A stretch of 64,000 nucleotides of DNA from Lachnospiraceae bacterium (GCA_015057865.1 SVDH01000003.1:1-64000); one strand, 5' to 3'. Counted from the stretch's first letter, positions 46,126 to 55,773 are shown. Notes: generated by a model not told the origin, from the letters alone. Numbers and translations: made by a program.

Positions 46126-47841
46126 TTACTCAGCCATTGCGATCTCTTCCCAGCCTTCCGGCTTGAACGGATAGCGCTCGATCGGAATACGCTCTGTGAA
46201 GATAGACGGTTTGCCGTCCTCGCCTTTTTCAAGGATGACCCACTTGAGCCAGTTCTTGTCATCGCGCTCCGGATAATCCAGACGGCTGAAGCATCCGCGG
46301 CTCTCTTTTCTGGTCTTGAATACCATGAACATCATCTCAAGCATATCGATCATGGTACGAAGCTCGATTGCTTTTGCAAGATAATGGCCGTTTACCTTCG
46401 GCAGGTGGATCATATCTTTGTACTGATCACGGATCTCATTCAGCTCTGCGATCAGCTCTGTCATGGTCTCTTCTGTCTTATTGAAGCTGTATTCCGGTTT
46501 CTTGATCAGACGGGAGATGTGACGGATCACATGATCCGGACGGAACTCGCCTTTGTATTCTGCTGCTTCAAAGATTCTATTCTTGAAGAACTCTAACTGC
46601 TTCTCGTCGATCTCGCCAAGTTCAGAATCATCAATGTATTTTGCCATTGCTTTTGCAGTCATCAGACCGGTCTTGGATGCAACACCGAGTCCGTCGCCAT
46701 GTACCCAGCTGCCGTGTGCGGAACCTGCTGTTGTCATCTGACCAAGGCCCCAGAGATGCGGAACGGTTGTCTTGCCTTCTACATCGATCCGCAGGGAACG
46801 GATGCTGACACGGTAGGAAACAGATACTTCCGGTTTCGGATTGCTCAGATCGATGTCCTGATGCTCACGAATGAAATCATCCAGATCCAGTCTCTGCTTC
46901 ATTTCGATTCCATGGAAGAAACCGTCAGCACCTTCATTGGTCTTCGGAAGCTGTGTAAAGTCTGCAACCAGCGGGCCATTGCCCATTTCCAGTTCTTTTG
47001 CCATACCACGGATCAGGTTGACATCCAGCTCTTCCAGGGAGTGTGAGTTGTATTTCTTGAAGATGTTCTCGCCCTTGCTGTTACTTACTACCCAGTGAAC
47101 ACCATACAGGAAGTTACCGGTATTTCTGTAAACCAGATCCCACTCTGTCAGATGCTCTACGTTTCTAAGCTGTGCACCTGCTTCATAAGCTGCCATATAA
47201 CCGGTTGCCGGTGCATAGAACATGTCTCTGCAGGACGGGTTGAACTCGTTGGTTGCAAGAACGACTTCCTTAGCACGTACAACGACAATATCTGTTGTAT
47301 CCAGGTTAAATCCGACTGCGCCGACAACTTTGCCGTCATTGGTCAGAAGGTCTGTAAAGTAAGTACGCTCTAAGATCTGTGCGCCGCCTGCCATAACCTG
47401 TTTGCAGAACGGTGTCATAAAGTCTACGTCGATCTGAACTGCTGAGATCTTCTTACCTTCAAACTCATGGTGATGATGCAGGCTTCCGTCCGGCTCATGG
47501 GAGAACTTTCCGCCCATGCGCTCAAGTTCCTGAATGTAGGTGTACTGCTCTTTCTGATACTCTACCAGGTAATCCTGATCGTTCAGATAGGTACCATACG
47601 GGTTCATTTCTACCTGCTCTTTCATCATTTCATAGATGTCATCTCCTGCTTCCGGAGACAGCATACACATACCGTGTCCTGCTTTTGTGGTCTGACCGGT
47701 GTATCCGAAGTATCCTTTTTCCATAATCGTGATCTTTACATCCGGCTTCAGCATATGAAGTTTCTGCGCCATGACTGCGCCGCCAAGTCCGCCGCCAACG
47801 ACCAGAACATCAGTTATATATGTCTTTGTATTGTTTTCCAT
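46126..47841 (-). CDS. FAD-dependent oxidoreductase of the fumarate reductase/AprA superfamily, module B
   Basis: This 571-residue protein has the FAD site TDVLVVGGGLGGAVMAQKL at the N-terminus and the C-terminal ESRGCFSRLDYPERDDKNW pattern. It parallels the module A protein at 26014 over its whole length but lacks several of its Gly-rich positions in the substrate region. A HHHH run (LHHHHEFEG) is a local oddity. It is the last gene of the hydrogenase, ferredoxin, FAD operon, the reverse order of module A, with 12-16 bp gaps. It is cytoplasmic; the substrate is unknown. Confidence 0.86.
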   Translation of the reverse strand: MENNTKTYITDVLVVGGGLGGAVMAQKLHMLKPDVKITIMEKGYFGYTGQTTKAGHGMCMLSPEAGDDIYEMMKEQVEMNPYGTYLNDQDYLVEYQKEQYTYIQELERMGGKFSHEPDGSLHHHHEFEGKKISAVQIDVDFMTPFCKQVMAGGAQILERTYFTDLLTNDGKVVGAVGFNLDTTDIVVVRAKEVVLATNEFNPSCRDMFYAPATGYMAAYEAGAQLRNVEHLTEWDLVYRNTGNFLYGVHWVVSNSKGENIFKKYNSHSLEELDVNLIRGMAKELEMGNGPLVADFTQLPKTNEGADGFFHGIEMKQRLDLDDFIREHQDIDLSNPKPEVSVSYRVSIRSLRIDVEGKTTVPHLWGLGQMTTAGSAHGSWVHGDGLGVASKTGLMTAKAMAKYIDDSELGEIDEKQLEFFKNRIFEAAEYKGEFRPDHVIRHISRLIKKPEYSFNKTEETMTELIAELNEIRDQYKDMIHLPKVNGHYLAKAIELRTMIDMLEMMFMVFKTRKESRGCFSRLDYPERDDKNWLKWVILEKGEDGKPSIFTERIPIERYPFKPEGWEEIAMAE

Positions 47842-47857
47842 ATCTTTACCCTCCAGT

Positions 47858-48133
47858 CTAATCGTTCATTCCAAGCGGATCATACAGCTGATCATAGAAT
47901 GACAGCTCTGCTTCCTCTACCTTGATCGCTCCTGCCGGGCAGAAGTACATGCACTGATAGCAGGAAACACACTCTTCCGGATAAGCAGCTGTGGAAAGCT
48001 TTTCTACCGGATCCCACTCATATACATCGTAGCAGCAGGTTCTGATGCATTTCATACATCCCATGCACAGATCCGGATCAACGGTTACATTATTCAAACG
48101 ACGCGGATCGTCCTGTAAATCACTGATTCTCAT
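47858..48133 (-). CDS. 2[4Fe-4S] ferredoxin subunit, module B
   Basis: This 91-residue protein has CxxCxxCxxxC motifs at C23-C33 and C55-C65 and an acidic C-terminal tail. The order of motifs is the same as in the module A ferredoxin at 27781. It sits 12 bp after the hydrogenase gene and 16 bp before the FAD gene, with AGGAGG before the ATG. It probably wires the flavoprotein to the hydrogenase. Confidence 0.9.
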   Translation of the reverse strand: MRISDLQDDPRRLNNVTVDPDLCMGCMKCIRTCCYDVYEWDPVEKLSTAAYPEECVSCYQCMYFCPAGAIKVEEAELSFYDQLYDPLGMND

Positions 48134-48145
48134 ATTTGCTCCCTC

Positions 48146-49891
48146 CTATTTCGCCTGGCTTTTATAGCTGGTGTGCAGTGTTGCATGGGCTTTTTCGCTG
48201 CCCGGTTTGCCCAGATAGCTGTCATAAAGCTCGATGATTTCCGGATTCTCATGAGATTTCCGAAGCATATCGCTCTTATCGAGACGATACAGTGTCATCG
48301 CGCGCTCTGCTCTGAGATCATTTACCATTCTAACACAAGCCTTCTGCTGAGGCTGACCACCGCCGTTGACACAGCCGCCCGGACAGGCCATAAACTCTAC
48401 GAAGTCATATTCCGCTTCACCGGAACGCATCTTTTCAAGCAGCTCTTTTGCATTCTTCAGACCGCTGACGATCGCTACGCGAAGTGTCAGATCTCCTACT
48501 TTGTAGGTCGCTTCCTTGATGTCCTTCGTACCACGGACTTCTGTAAATTCGATCTCGCCCTGTGCTTCGCCGTTTAACCAGTCATTTGCCGTACGTAATG
48601 CTGCTTCCATAACACCACCGGTCGCGCCGAAGATTGTGCCTGCACCGGAACCGATGCCAAGCGGTGCGTCGAATTCTTCGTCTTCCAGGCCCGGGAAGGA
48701 GATGCCGCAGCGCTCGATCATGCGGGCAAGTTCACGGCTGGTCAGTGAGAAGTCAACATCCGGAACGCCTGCTGCATTCTGATCATCTCTGCCAAGCTCA
48801 CGTTTCTTTGCGGTACACGGCATTGTGCTGACAACGACGATCTTGTCTGCCGGGATACCTTCTTTTTCGGACAGGAATGTCTTCACCATCGCACCGAACA
48901 TCTGCTGCGGGGATTTGCAGGAAGATACGTGCGGGAGCATATCATCATAATAGGTCTCTATATAGTTAATCCATCCGGGACAGCAGGAAGTAAACATCGG
49001 GAGTGTACCGCCGTTCTGAATCCGCTCTACCAGCTCATTTGCTTCTTCCATGATCGTCAAATCTGCGGAGAAGACAGTATCAAATACGCGGTCAAAGCCG
49101 ATCTTGCGCATCGCTGCTGCAAGCTTACCCTTTGTGCCGGAGCCGACCGGATATCCAAATGCCTCCGAGATACTTGCACGTACGGAAGGTGCTGCCTGGA
49201 TCACGACATATTTATCCGGATCCTTTACCATCTCTAATACAGCATCCACATCATCTCTTTCATGCAGTGCGCCGACCGGGCAAACTGTGATACACTGTCC
49301 GCAGCCAACACAACCGCTCTCGATGAGTGTTTCGCCTTTGGAAGGAACGATCTTTGCTGTCAGGCCTTCGCCTTCCATCTTGATCGCGCCGATCCCCTGC
49401 AGGTTCTCACAAGCTGCTACGCAGCGGCCGCAGCGGATACATTTGTTGTCATCTCTTACGATGATGCCATCTGTCTTAACCGGAACCGACTCAAATGCTT
49501 CTTTTGCCGGGTTCTTTGTCATGCGCAGCTTGTGCTGTACATCCTGCAGCTCGCAGTTTCCGGTACGGTTACAGTTTCTGCAGTCTCTGTCATGGTGATC
49601 CAGAATGTCCTGCAGGACCTTTTTCTGCTCAAATCTGACAGCCTCAGAATCTGTGATGACTTTCATATCCGGCTCGATCAGTGTCGTTGCCGCATTGACG
49701 ATTCCTTTCCCCTGTACTTCAACGATACAAAGTCCGCTGTCATCCTTTTCCTGTACACCCTTTAAATACTGCAGGGACAGGATTTCCGTATCAAACTGCG
49801 TTCTGGCATATTTGTCTTCATAAGCCGCTTCCAGAATCGTAGCGCCATCCCTTGCAGGTACAGGGTTTCCATTGATCATAATCTGCAACAT
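48146..49891 (-). CDS. [FeFe] hydrogenase, module B
   Basis: This 581-residue enzyme has the full H-cluster motif set (TSCCPGW, MPCTAKKRE, ACPGGCVNGGGQP). It also has the His/Cys site HDRDCRNCNRTGNC (H100, C104, C107, C113) and two [4Fe-4S] sites. As in module A, the N-terminal [2Fe-2S]-type domain keeps only Cys55, so a lost cluster is shared by both paralogues. It leads the hydrogenase, ferredoxin, FAD operon behind a terminator at 50052-50092, with its own promoter region and an AGGAGG site. Confidence 0.93.
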   Translation of the reverse strand: MLQIMINGNPVPARDGATILEAAYEDKYARTQFDTEILSLQYLKGVQEKDDSGLCIVEVQGKGIVNAATTLIEPDMKVITDSEAVRFEQKKVLQDILDHHDRDCRNCNRTGNCELQDVQHKLRMTKNPAKEAFESVPVKTDGIIVRDDNKCIRCGRCVAACENLQGIGAIKMEGEGLTAKIVPSKGETLIESGCVGCGQCITVCPVGALHERDDVDAVLEMVKDPDKYVVIQAAPSVRASISEAFGYPVGSGTKGKLAAAMRKIGFDRVFDTVFSADLTIMEEANELVERIQNGGTLPMFTSCCPGWINYIETYYDDMLPHVSSCKSPQQMFGAMVKTFLSEKEGIPADKIVVVSTMPCTAKKRELGRDDQNAAGVPDVDFSLTSRELARMIERCGISFPGLEDEEFDAPLGIGSGAGTIFGATGGVMEAALRTANDWLNGEAQGEIEFTEVRGTKDIKEATYKVGDLTLRVAIVSGLKNAKELLEKMRSGEAEYDFVEFMACPGGCVNGGGQPQQKACVRMVNDLRAERAMTLYRLDKSDMLRKSHENPEIIELYDSYLGKPGSEKAHATLHTSYKSQAK

Positions 49892-50051
49892 GTTTACCTC
49901 CTCCTATGATTCCTTTACCTGTTTCACCTCTGAAAAATCATGATGTTCTTTTTCTTGAACATATCGTATCAAAAAGGCTTTCCTCATATATCATGCATTT
50001 AAAAAGGAATTGTCTGGTTTCTTTTCATCACTGGTGTAGAAAGATGGCAAA

Positions 50052-50092
50052 ACGAAAAACACGCCATACGGATCACTGTCTCGTACGGCGTG
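50052..50092 (-). terminator. Terminator after the acyl-ACP thioesterase
   Basis: The stem CACGCCGTACG with CGTATGGCGTG (one wobble) is followed by TTTTTCGTTTT. It separates the thiolase operon from the hydrogenase operon of module B. Confidence 0.85.
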
Positions 50093-50155
50093 CTTTCTGC
50101 ACATTTTCATTTAAGGATAAGGTTATTATGGTTTGTTTTATCGAACGGTTACGTT

Positions 50156-50944
50156 TTATACGTTTAAGTGCGCGCCGCCATCGGCTTCACACTCTGCGAG
50201 CAGCCGGAAGGATTGCCCTTTGGCGCTGACCCCTTTAACATGCAGGCCGTCCTGATCAATGGCATAATACATCCCTGCTGTCTCACCTTCTGTCATCTCG
50301 CTGCTGTATTCTACCCAGACGGTTTTCAACGCATGCTCCCTGAGCCAGTGCTCTTCGGGAAGTGCTTCTGTCCAGTCCAGATAATGGGAATTGTTCATAT
50401 GACCGTTGTAGTCGATCTCATCCGCTTCCACAGTACGGCCGGCAAGGCGCTCATATTCCTCCGGGAACGGAAGATTCATTTTCGGTGGTTTGGGCTCTCC
50501 CGGGATCACAACAGGTGTCAGGTCGATCAGCCCTTCCGGATCGCCGGCTGCCGTTCTGGTCTTCTGATCCATGATCAGGAAAAGCGATGCTGTCGTCACA
50601 AGCGGTTCTCCGTCATAGGTGTAGAACGCATATTTTCTTGCATGCATCACTGCCTTTTTCTTAGACGGCCAGATCCGCAGCCTCAAGGTTTCACCTTTCT
50701 TTGGCAAACGCTCTACCTGCATCTGGGTCCAGGCAATGATCCAGCTCAGGCCTGCTTGATTTAATTGCTCGATCGTCATGCCGGAGCAGGCGTCAAAATG
50801 CTCCTCAGTAATGATCTGCATCTGTCTGGCCAGTTCTGCCGGATGCATATAGCCTGCACGATCGACTTCTTTTTCTGTCACCGCTATGATCTTTTCATAT
50901 ACGCCCTCCGGGCATACTGGTGTAAATTCCGGGAACTGTCCCAT
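50156..50944 (-). CDS. Acyl-ACP thioesterase (FatA-type double hotdog)
   Basis: This protein has about 262 residues with two hotdog halves. The second contains DEIDYNGHMNNSHYLDWTEAL, the usual bacterial acyl-ACP thioesterase signature with its Asn-x-His pair and downstream acid. It releases a free acid from an acyl carrier protein. It follows the gene for a protein with two acyl carrier domains by 83 bp, occupied by an inverted repeat pair, so it probably unloads those carriers. The start at 50944 has AAGGAGG next to the repeat; the frame to 50995 runs through the repeat and is not used. Confidence 0.85.
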   Translation of the reverse strand: MGQFPEFTPVCPEGVYEKIIAVTEKEVDRAGYMHPAELARQMQIITEEHFDACSGMTIEQLNQAGLSWIIAWTQMQVERLPKKGETLRLRIWPSKKKAVMHARKYAFYTYDGEPLVTTASLFLIMDQKTRTAAGDPEGLIDLTPVVIPGEPKPPKMNLPFPEEYERLAGRTVEADEIDYNGHMNNSHYLDWTEALPEEHWLREHALKTVWVEYSSEMTEGETAGMYYAIDQDGLHVKGVSAKGQSFRLLAECEADGGAHLNV

Positions 50945-50955
50945 GTTATCCTCCT

Positions 50956-51027
50956 TGAGTCGAAGGGACGGTTCTTTTGACTCATTTTCTTTCAAAATGA
51001 GTCAAAAGAACCGTCCCCGTGACTCAC
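50956..51027. repeat. Inverted pair of 31-bp GAGTCA repeats
   Basis: Copy one is at 50956-50985 and the inverted copy two at 50997-51027. The pair lies between the stop of the OB-fold/ACP gene (TAA, then GTGAGTCA) and the ribosome site of the thioesterase, so it would form a hairpin in the operon mRNA. Confidence 0.9.
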
Positions 51028-52113
51028 TTACAGTCTTTCTCTTACGACTCTGACAAAGTCAGCGATCGTCATCAGATTGCTTGCTTCCTGGATCTCGATC
51101 GTGACATCCAGTTCGTCCTCGATATCAGAGATCATAACGATCATTTTCATGGATTCATTGGAAAGATCCTCACGGATATCTGTTGCCAATGTGATCTCCG
51201 ATGCATCTACGCCATAACCGTCAGCTGCACACTGGATCACTTTCTTTGCAATGTCGTCCAGCTCTTCTTCGCCAGCAGCCGCAGAATCGCCTGCACTGCC
51301 AGCTGCAGATGCAACTGCTGCATCCGCGGAAATCGTCTCTTCGCCAAGACGCTCTTTTACGACGTTTACAAAGTCTGCGATCGTCATCAGATTGCTTGCT
51401 TCCTGGATCTCGATCGTAACATTGGTCTCATCTTCGATCGTAGAGATCATAACGATCATCTTCATCGATTCATTGGAAAGATCCTCTCTGATATCTGTTG
51501 CAAGGCTGATCTCTGAAGCATCTACGCCATATGCGTCTGCCGCTGCATCGATCACGATCTGCGCTGTCTTGTCATTTGCAAGATCCACTGTTGCAGGTGC
51601 CGCAGCTTTTGCTGCTGCCGGCGCAGCCGTCTCTTCTTTTACCGGCTCTTTGATTTCCGAGATCTTTTTGAATTCGCTCTCTCCTTCCAGTTCCCATACC
51701 AGAACCTTGGTATCTTCATCCTGAATGATCAGCGGTTTTACGACAACCTCATTCTCTCTGACATACTGATCAAATTCATTGTACTTATCATAATCTACAT
51801 GCAGCAGGCTGGTGCTCACCGGATCTGCGCCCGGCACCTTTACTTCGATGGAGAAATAGTCACCGTGTGCATTTTTGAAATCCGGATCACCGAACGCACC
51901 TCTTGTCGGCAGTACCTGTCCGATCACGCCGCGCATGTTGGTAAGGTCAACCCACTCTGTATCCAGACATCCGCAGGAATTGCAGCAGAGATAAGGCGGG
52001 AATTCGATGTGTCCGCAGCTGGTGCATTTACGTCCGAGGACGGTTCCTTCTTCCAGTGCGTCATAAAAGGTTTTTGTGATAGGTTCTAAATCATATTTTG
52101 TCATCGTTTCCAT
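51028..52113 (-). CDS. DUF35-type zinc-ribbon/OB-fold protein with two acyl carrier domains, module B
   Basis: This protein has 361 residues. A zinc ribbon (C30, C33, C44, C47) and OB-fold form the first 155 residues, then an Ala-rich linker and two acyl carrier domains. The attachment serines are S216 and S321 in NESMKM. The two domains share long identical stretches (GVDASEI.LATDIREDLSNE), so a recent internal duplication is likely. Tandem carriers raise flux in PUFA-type synthases. The single-carrier version is at 30808. It follows the thiolase by 10 bp and precedes the thioesterase, so it likely holds the acyl substrate for both. Confidence 0.87.
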   Translation of the reverse strand: METMTKYDLEPITKTFYDALEEGTVLGRKCTSCGHIEFPPYLCCNSCGCLDTEWVDLTNMRGVIGQVLPTRGAFGDPDFKNAHGDYFSIEVKVPGADPVSTSLLHVDYDKYNEFDQYVRENEVVVKPLIIQDEDTKVLVWELEGESEFKKISEIKEPVKEETAAPAAAKAAAPATVDLANDKTAQIVIDAAADAYGVDASEISLATDIREDLSNESMKMIVMISTIEDETNVTIEIQEASNLMTIADFVNVVKERLGEETISADAAVASAAGSAGDSAAAGEEELDDIAKKVIQCAADGYGVDASEITLATDIREDLSNESMKMIVMISDIEDELDVTIEIQEASNLMTIADFVRVVRERL

Positions 52114-52123
52114 TCCTCCTCTC

Positions 52124-53419
52124 CTATTTCTTCTCCAGCATGATGTTTAACAGGTTCTGCGAACCGCCAAAGCCACGCAGCATCGCATGCTTCACTTCGT
52201 GTTTTACCTGTGTTGCGGAATCGCCGCGCATCTGGTGAACTGCTTCATACAAATCATGAAGTCCTGATGCACCTGCCGCATGTCCGTAGTGGCAGCGGCC
52301 GCCGTTTGAGTTGACCGGGCGGTCTCCGTCAAAGGCAATGCGGTTTTCCTTTACATACTGCCAGCCTTCGCCTTCCGGCAGATATTCACAGATCTCTGCT
52401 GCCAGAAGCTCGGACTGATTATAGAAGTCATTGGTCAGGAACAGATCCATGTCTTTTCCGGTCAGACCGGTCAGAGCCTTCATCTGCTCATATGCATTCT
52501 TGGTCGCTGTCATTTCCAGACGCGGATTGGAGTTCTCCAGACAGGAATGACCCACGCCAAGCACCTCGATCGGATGCTCTGTATACTTATATGCCATTTC
52601 AGTCGGACAAACGATTACTGCAGCCGCGCCGTCACAACGCTGCTCAAAGTGTGCGCCGCGCATATATTTTCCGATCAGCGGATTGAATTTCGAATGCAGA
52701 TATTCATATTCAGAATCCATACCTGCCTCTTCTGCCAGCTCAGCATAAGTTTTGTTTGTAATCGTGCTGAGCGGGTTCTGTACTGCTGCACGACGGCAGT
52801 TGATGGAAAGCTGTGTCATGAACGCATCTACATCTTCTGCGCTGATGTTGTTCTCGTTTACATAGTGATCCAGCCAGGACTCTGAGTTAAACGGCAACGC
52901 GCCTCTTGTAAACAGGGTATAATCTCTCGGGACTGTGGAGCAGAGCACCTCATGGAACATTGCATCCGTACCGAAGCGACGCTTGATCAGATTTCTGGTC
53001 GGGTATGCGATGGAATACGGCATTTCGATACAGCCACTAAGCACCATATCATACTGGCCGGAAGCAACTGCCATCACTGCTGTCTCAAGTGCTACATATC
53101 CTGTTGCACATGCTTCGCTGTGATGGTAGGACCCCTTGCCCTTCATACCGATCCAGTTTGCGACATGCATGTTCGGTGTTGCAAAGTTACTCGTCCAGCC
53201 CGGACCTGCCTGACCATGAATGTAGAATTCAATATCTTTTCCCGTTACACCAGCATCCTTCATCGCGTCACGTGCTGCATAGGCAAACAGCTCCGCCTCA
53301 TTCATACCGTCAACGGACGGATCATCGAGTACACGAACAAACGGTGTTGCACCAACGCCGATGATCGATACGCTTCTGCTGTAAGGTTTTAATTTGGGTA
53401 TATTATCGTTAAAACTCAT
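52124..53419 (-). CDS. SCP-x type thiolase-like enzyme, module B
   Basis: This protein has about 431 residues and is a close paralogue of the module A enzyme (MSFNDNIPKLKPYSRSVSI against MSFSDNIPKLKPYARSVSI at the N-terminus). The nucleophile Cys104 in SEACATGYVALE and the GRCHYGHAAGASG histidine are present, and MLRGFGGSQN ends the active site. It leads the thiolase, OB-fold/ACP2, thioesterase operon. AAGGAGG precedes the ATG at 53419. It likely cleaves or forms a carbon-carbon bond on a carrier-bound acyl chain. Confidence 0.87.
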   Translation of the reverse strand: MSFNDNIPKLKPYSRSVSIIGVGATPFVRVLDDPSVDGMNEAELFAYAARDAMKDAGVTGKDIEFYIHGQAGPGWTSNFATPNMHVANWIGMKGKGSYHHSEACATGYVALETAVMAVASGQYDMVLSGCIEMPYSIAYPTRNLIKRRFGTDAMFHEVLCSTVPRDYTLFTRGALPFNSESWLDHYVNENNISAEDVDAFMTQLSINCRRAAVQNPLSTITNKTYAELAEEAGMDSEYEYLHSKFNPLIGKYMRGAHFEQRCDGAAAVIVCPTEMAYKYTEHPIEVLGVGHSCLENSNPRLEMTATKNAYEQMKALTGLTGKDMDLFLTNDFYNQSELLAAEICEYLPEGEGWQYVKENRIAFDGDRPVNSNGGRCHYGHAAGASGLHDLYEAVHQMRGDSATQVKHEVKHAMLRGFGGSQNLLNIMLEKK

Positions 53420-53625
53420 TGTGCTCCTCCTTCGGATCGTATCCATTTTTCCTTTTCGCTAACATTATAAAACAGGTCTCTTATTCGTATTTGATATTAT
53501 TCCCTTGAAATTACATCCCTTCATTTCTACACGGATGTAGAAAATAGCGCTCCTGTCATAATGGTAAGATGATATTACACGGAAACGCTTAATAATAATG
53601 AAACAACCGCATGGAAGGAAACTGT

Positions 53626-54528
53626 ATGAGACACATCGATCTATTGAACATCAAACTGAATCAGATTCGGATCTTTCTGACTGTAGTGGAGTTTGGCGGA
53701 TTCACAGCTGCAGCTGAAAAGCTGAATATGACACAGCCAATGATCAGCAAGACGATCGCGCATCTCGAGCAGGAGCTCGGTCTGTATCTGATCCTTCGCG
53801 GGAGCAGGAAGTTTCAGGTGACACCTGCCGGCATGAATCTGTACGAAGAATGGAAGCATCTGATCCAAAGCTTTGAAGACTCTGTTCTCAATGCACATTC
53901 CATACAGGAAGGAAAGACAAAAACCTTAAAGATCGGCACCGGCGAATTGGATCCAAAAGACAGTCCTGTCATAAAAAAGATCAGAATCATGAAATCTCTT
54001 TTGCCCGGCACAGATGTGTTCGGAGAATGTATGGAATTATCTTCACTGGTTTCATATCTCGCTCAGGATAAGCTGGATCTGATCGTAATATCAAAGCATA
54101 TGCTTCCCCTGATGGAAGGACTGGAAATCGACTGGAAGACCATCATTCCAAGCAGGCTCTGCATTTATGTACATCAGAGCAATCCTCTGTACGACCGGGA
54201 ATATCTTGATTTTTCCGATTTGAGTATGGAACGGTTTATTGTTTTTTCTCCCGAAAAGGATAACAGCTATATCGAACTGCTTACCGAGCTTTCCAAAGAA
54301 GCCGGATTTACACCGCTGATTTCCTGTTATGTGCAGCACGAGAAATCGTTTACGCTGAACCTGGAGCTGGAGAATGGAATCGTTCTGGCTGACAGTTATA
54401 CAGACCTGGAATCTTCAACCGTCAAAAAATTCCCTCTGGATATCCGCAATGATATCATCGCGGTCTGGAAAAAGGATCGTTTCAGAGATTCCATCGAAGT
54501 ATTCCTCAATCTGTTTCAAACAGAATAA
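53626..54528 (+). CDS. LysR-type transcriptional regulator, module B
   Basis: This 300-residue protein has an N-terminal winged HTH (IFLTVVEFGGFTAAAEKLNMTQPMISKTIAHLE) followed by a periplasmic-binding-like effector domain. The start at 53626 is the ATG with AAGGAAACTG; the ATG at 53611 has no site. It is divergent from the thiolase operon, with about 200 bp between, and precedes the UroD-like gene by 138 bp. It probably controls one or both in response to a substrate or pathway intermediate. Confidence 0.88.
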   Translation: MRHIDLLNIKLNQIRIFLTVVEFGGFTAAAEKLNMTQPMISKTIAHLEQELGLYLILRGSRKFQVTPAGMNLYEEWKHLIQSFEDSVLNAHSIQEGKTKTLKIGTGELDPKDSPVIKKIRIMKSLLPGTDVFGECMELSSLVSYLAQDKLDLIVISKHMLPLMEGLEIDWKTIIPSRLCIYVHQSNPLYDREYLDFSDLSMERFIVFSPEKDNSYIELLTELSKEAGFTPLISCYVQHEKSFTLNLELENGIVLADSYTDLESSTVKKFPLDIRNDIIAVWKKDRFRDSIEVFLNLFQTE

Positions 54529-54666
54529 TAAGTTCAGCCATCCATATCTTTTTGGAATGGATGTATCCTGAACATTCATTTTTCAACGGTTTTCTCAACT
54601 GCTACACTGATTGCAAGAGCTAAGAAACGCGTATCTGACAAAGCAGATTAAAAAGGAGGAAACCAT

Positions 54667-55773
54667 ATGACATCTTATGAAAAAGTAGAAAAGGCGATGC
54701 AATGCGTACCTTTAAATGATCCGTCTGAGATTCCTATTTTCCCACACATCCTGACATGGGCCGGAACGGTAGCAGATGTGCCGCAGTCAAAGATCATTAC
54801 AGACTGTGATACCTGGATCGATGCGATGGGAAAAACCTTTGATGTGATCGGAAACCCCGATCTGTCCATGCCACAGCATCCCAAAACCATTATTTTTTCC
54901 ATGAGCATGCCGGTGCGCCGTCCGGGCTTTGAGCTTCCGGAGGGAGAACTGTATCAGTTTGTTGAGCAGCCTCAGTTTGAAGCAGATGAATATGAGAAAA
55001 TGCTTCAGATCGGCTGGGAAAACTGGTATGCCATGTATATGATGCGGATTCAGAATCCACCGATGACAGATCCCAAACAGTATGCTGATTATTGGGCGGA
55101 AACCAATGTGGCCGGTGCTAAGATCGCTCAGTTCCTCGCACAAAGAGGCATCGCACCGATCTTCAATATCGCAGATTTTCCGATCTTCGATCTCTTATCC
55201 ATGATTCGTTCCATGGAGCCGTTCATTTTTGATCTCTATGATGATCCGGGCCCGATCATGGATGTTCTGAATCAATCCCAGCCAATCGAAGACGCGCGCA
55301 ACATTCAGATCCTCAAATCGATCGGCGGAACAAGGATCGGCCGATATGCGATGCGGTCTTCCGCAACATTCATGTCTCCGGATATGTTTGATGAATTTGT
55401 ATGGCCGGTATTAAAGGCATCGATCTTAAGATTCTGGGAAGCAGGAATCCGCTGTGTGCTTCACTGTGACGCAGAATGGCTGCCGATTCTGGACCGCTTC
55501 CTGGAATTGCCGAAAACAAGCGTCAGCTTTGAGTTTGACGGTGTAACCGACATCGTCAAAGCGTATGAGATCATCGGCGGTTGGCATTCATTAAGAGGAG
55601 ATGTTCCGGCCACGATGTTTGCTTACGGAACACCGGATGATGTGCGGGAATATTGCGCAAACCTGATCGAAAAGATCGGAACAAAAGGAGGCTTTATCCT
55701 GGGTTCCGGATGCGAAGTCCCGCTGAATGCAAAAACAGAATGTGTAAAAGCCATGATGGAGGCTACATCATAA
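54667..55773 (+). CDS. UroD/MtaA-like protein, module B
   Basis: This 368-residue protein belongs to the UroD/MtaA superfamily but is more divergent than the other two. The cysteine-histidine site is LHCDAEW instead of H-x-CG. The N-terminus SYEKVEKAMQCVPLNDPSEI and the C-terminal GGFILGSGCEVPLNAKTECV segment are typical of the MtaA side. AGGAGG precedes the ATG and a terminator follows at 55789. Neither a corrinoid protein nor a methyltransferase is near. It is between a LysR and a PucR regulator. Confidence 0.82.
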   Translation: MTSYEKVEKAMQCVPLNDPSEIPIFPHILTWAGTVADVPQSKIITDCDTWIDAMGKTFDVIGNPDLSMPQHPKTIIFSMSMPVRRPGFELPEGELYQFVEQPQFEADEYEKMLQIGWENWYAMYMMRIQNPPMTDPKQYADYWAETNVAGAKIAQFLAQRGIAPIFNIADFPIFDLLSMIRSMEPFIFDLYDDPGPIMDVLNQSQPIEDARNIQILKSIGGTRIGRYAMRSSATFMSPDMFDEFVWPVLKASILRFWEAGIRCVLHCDAEWLPILDRFLELPKTSVSFEFDGVTDIVKAYEIIGGWHSLRGDVPATMFAYGTPDDVREYCANLIEKIGTKGGFILGSGCEVPLNAKTECVKAMMEATS

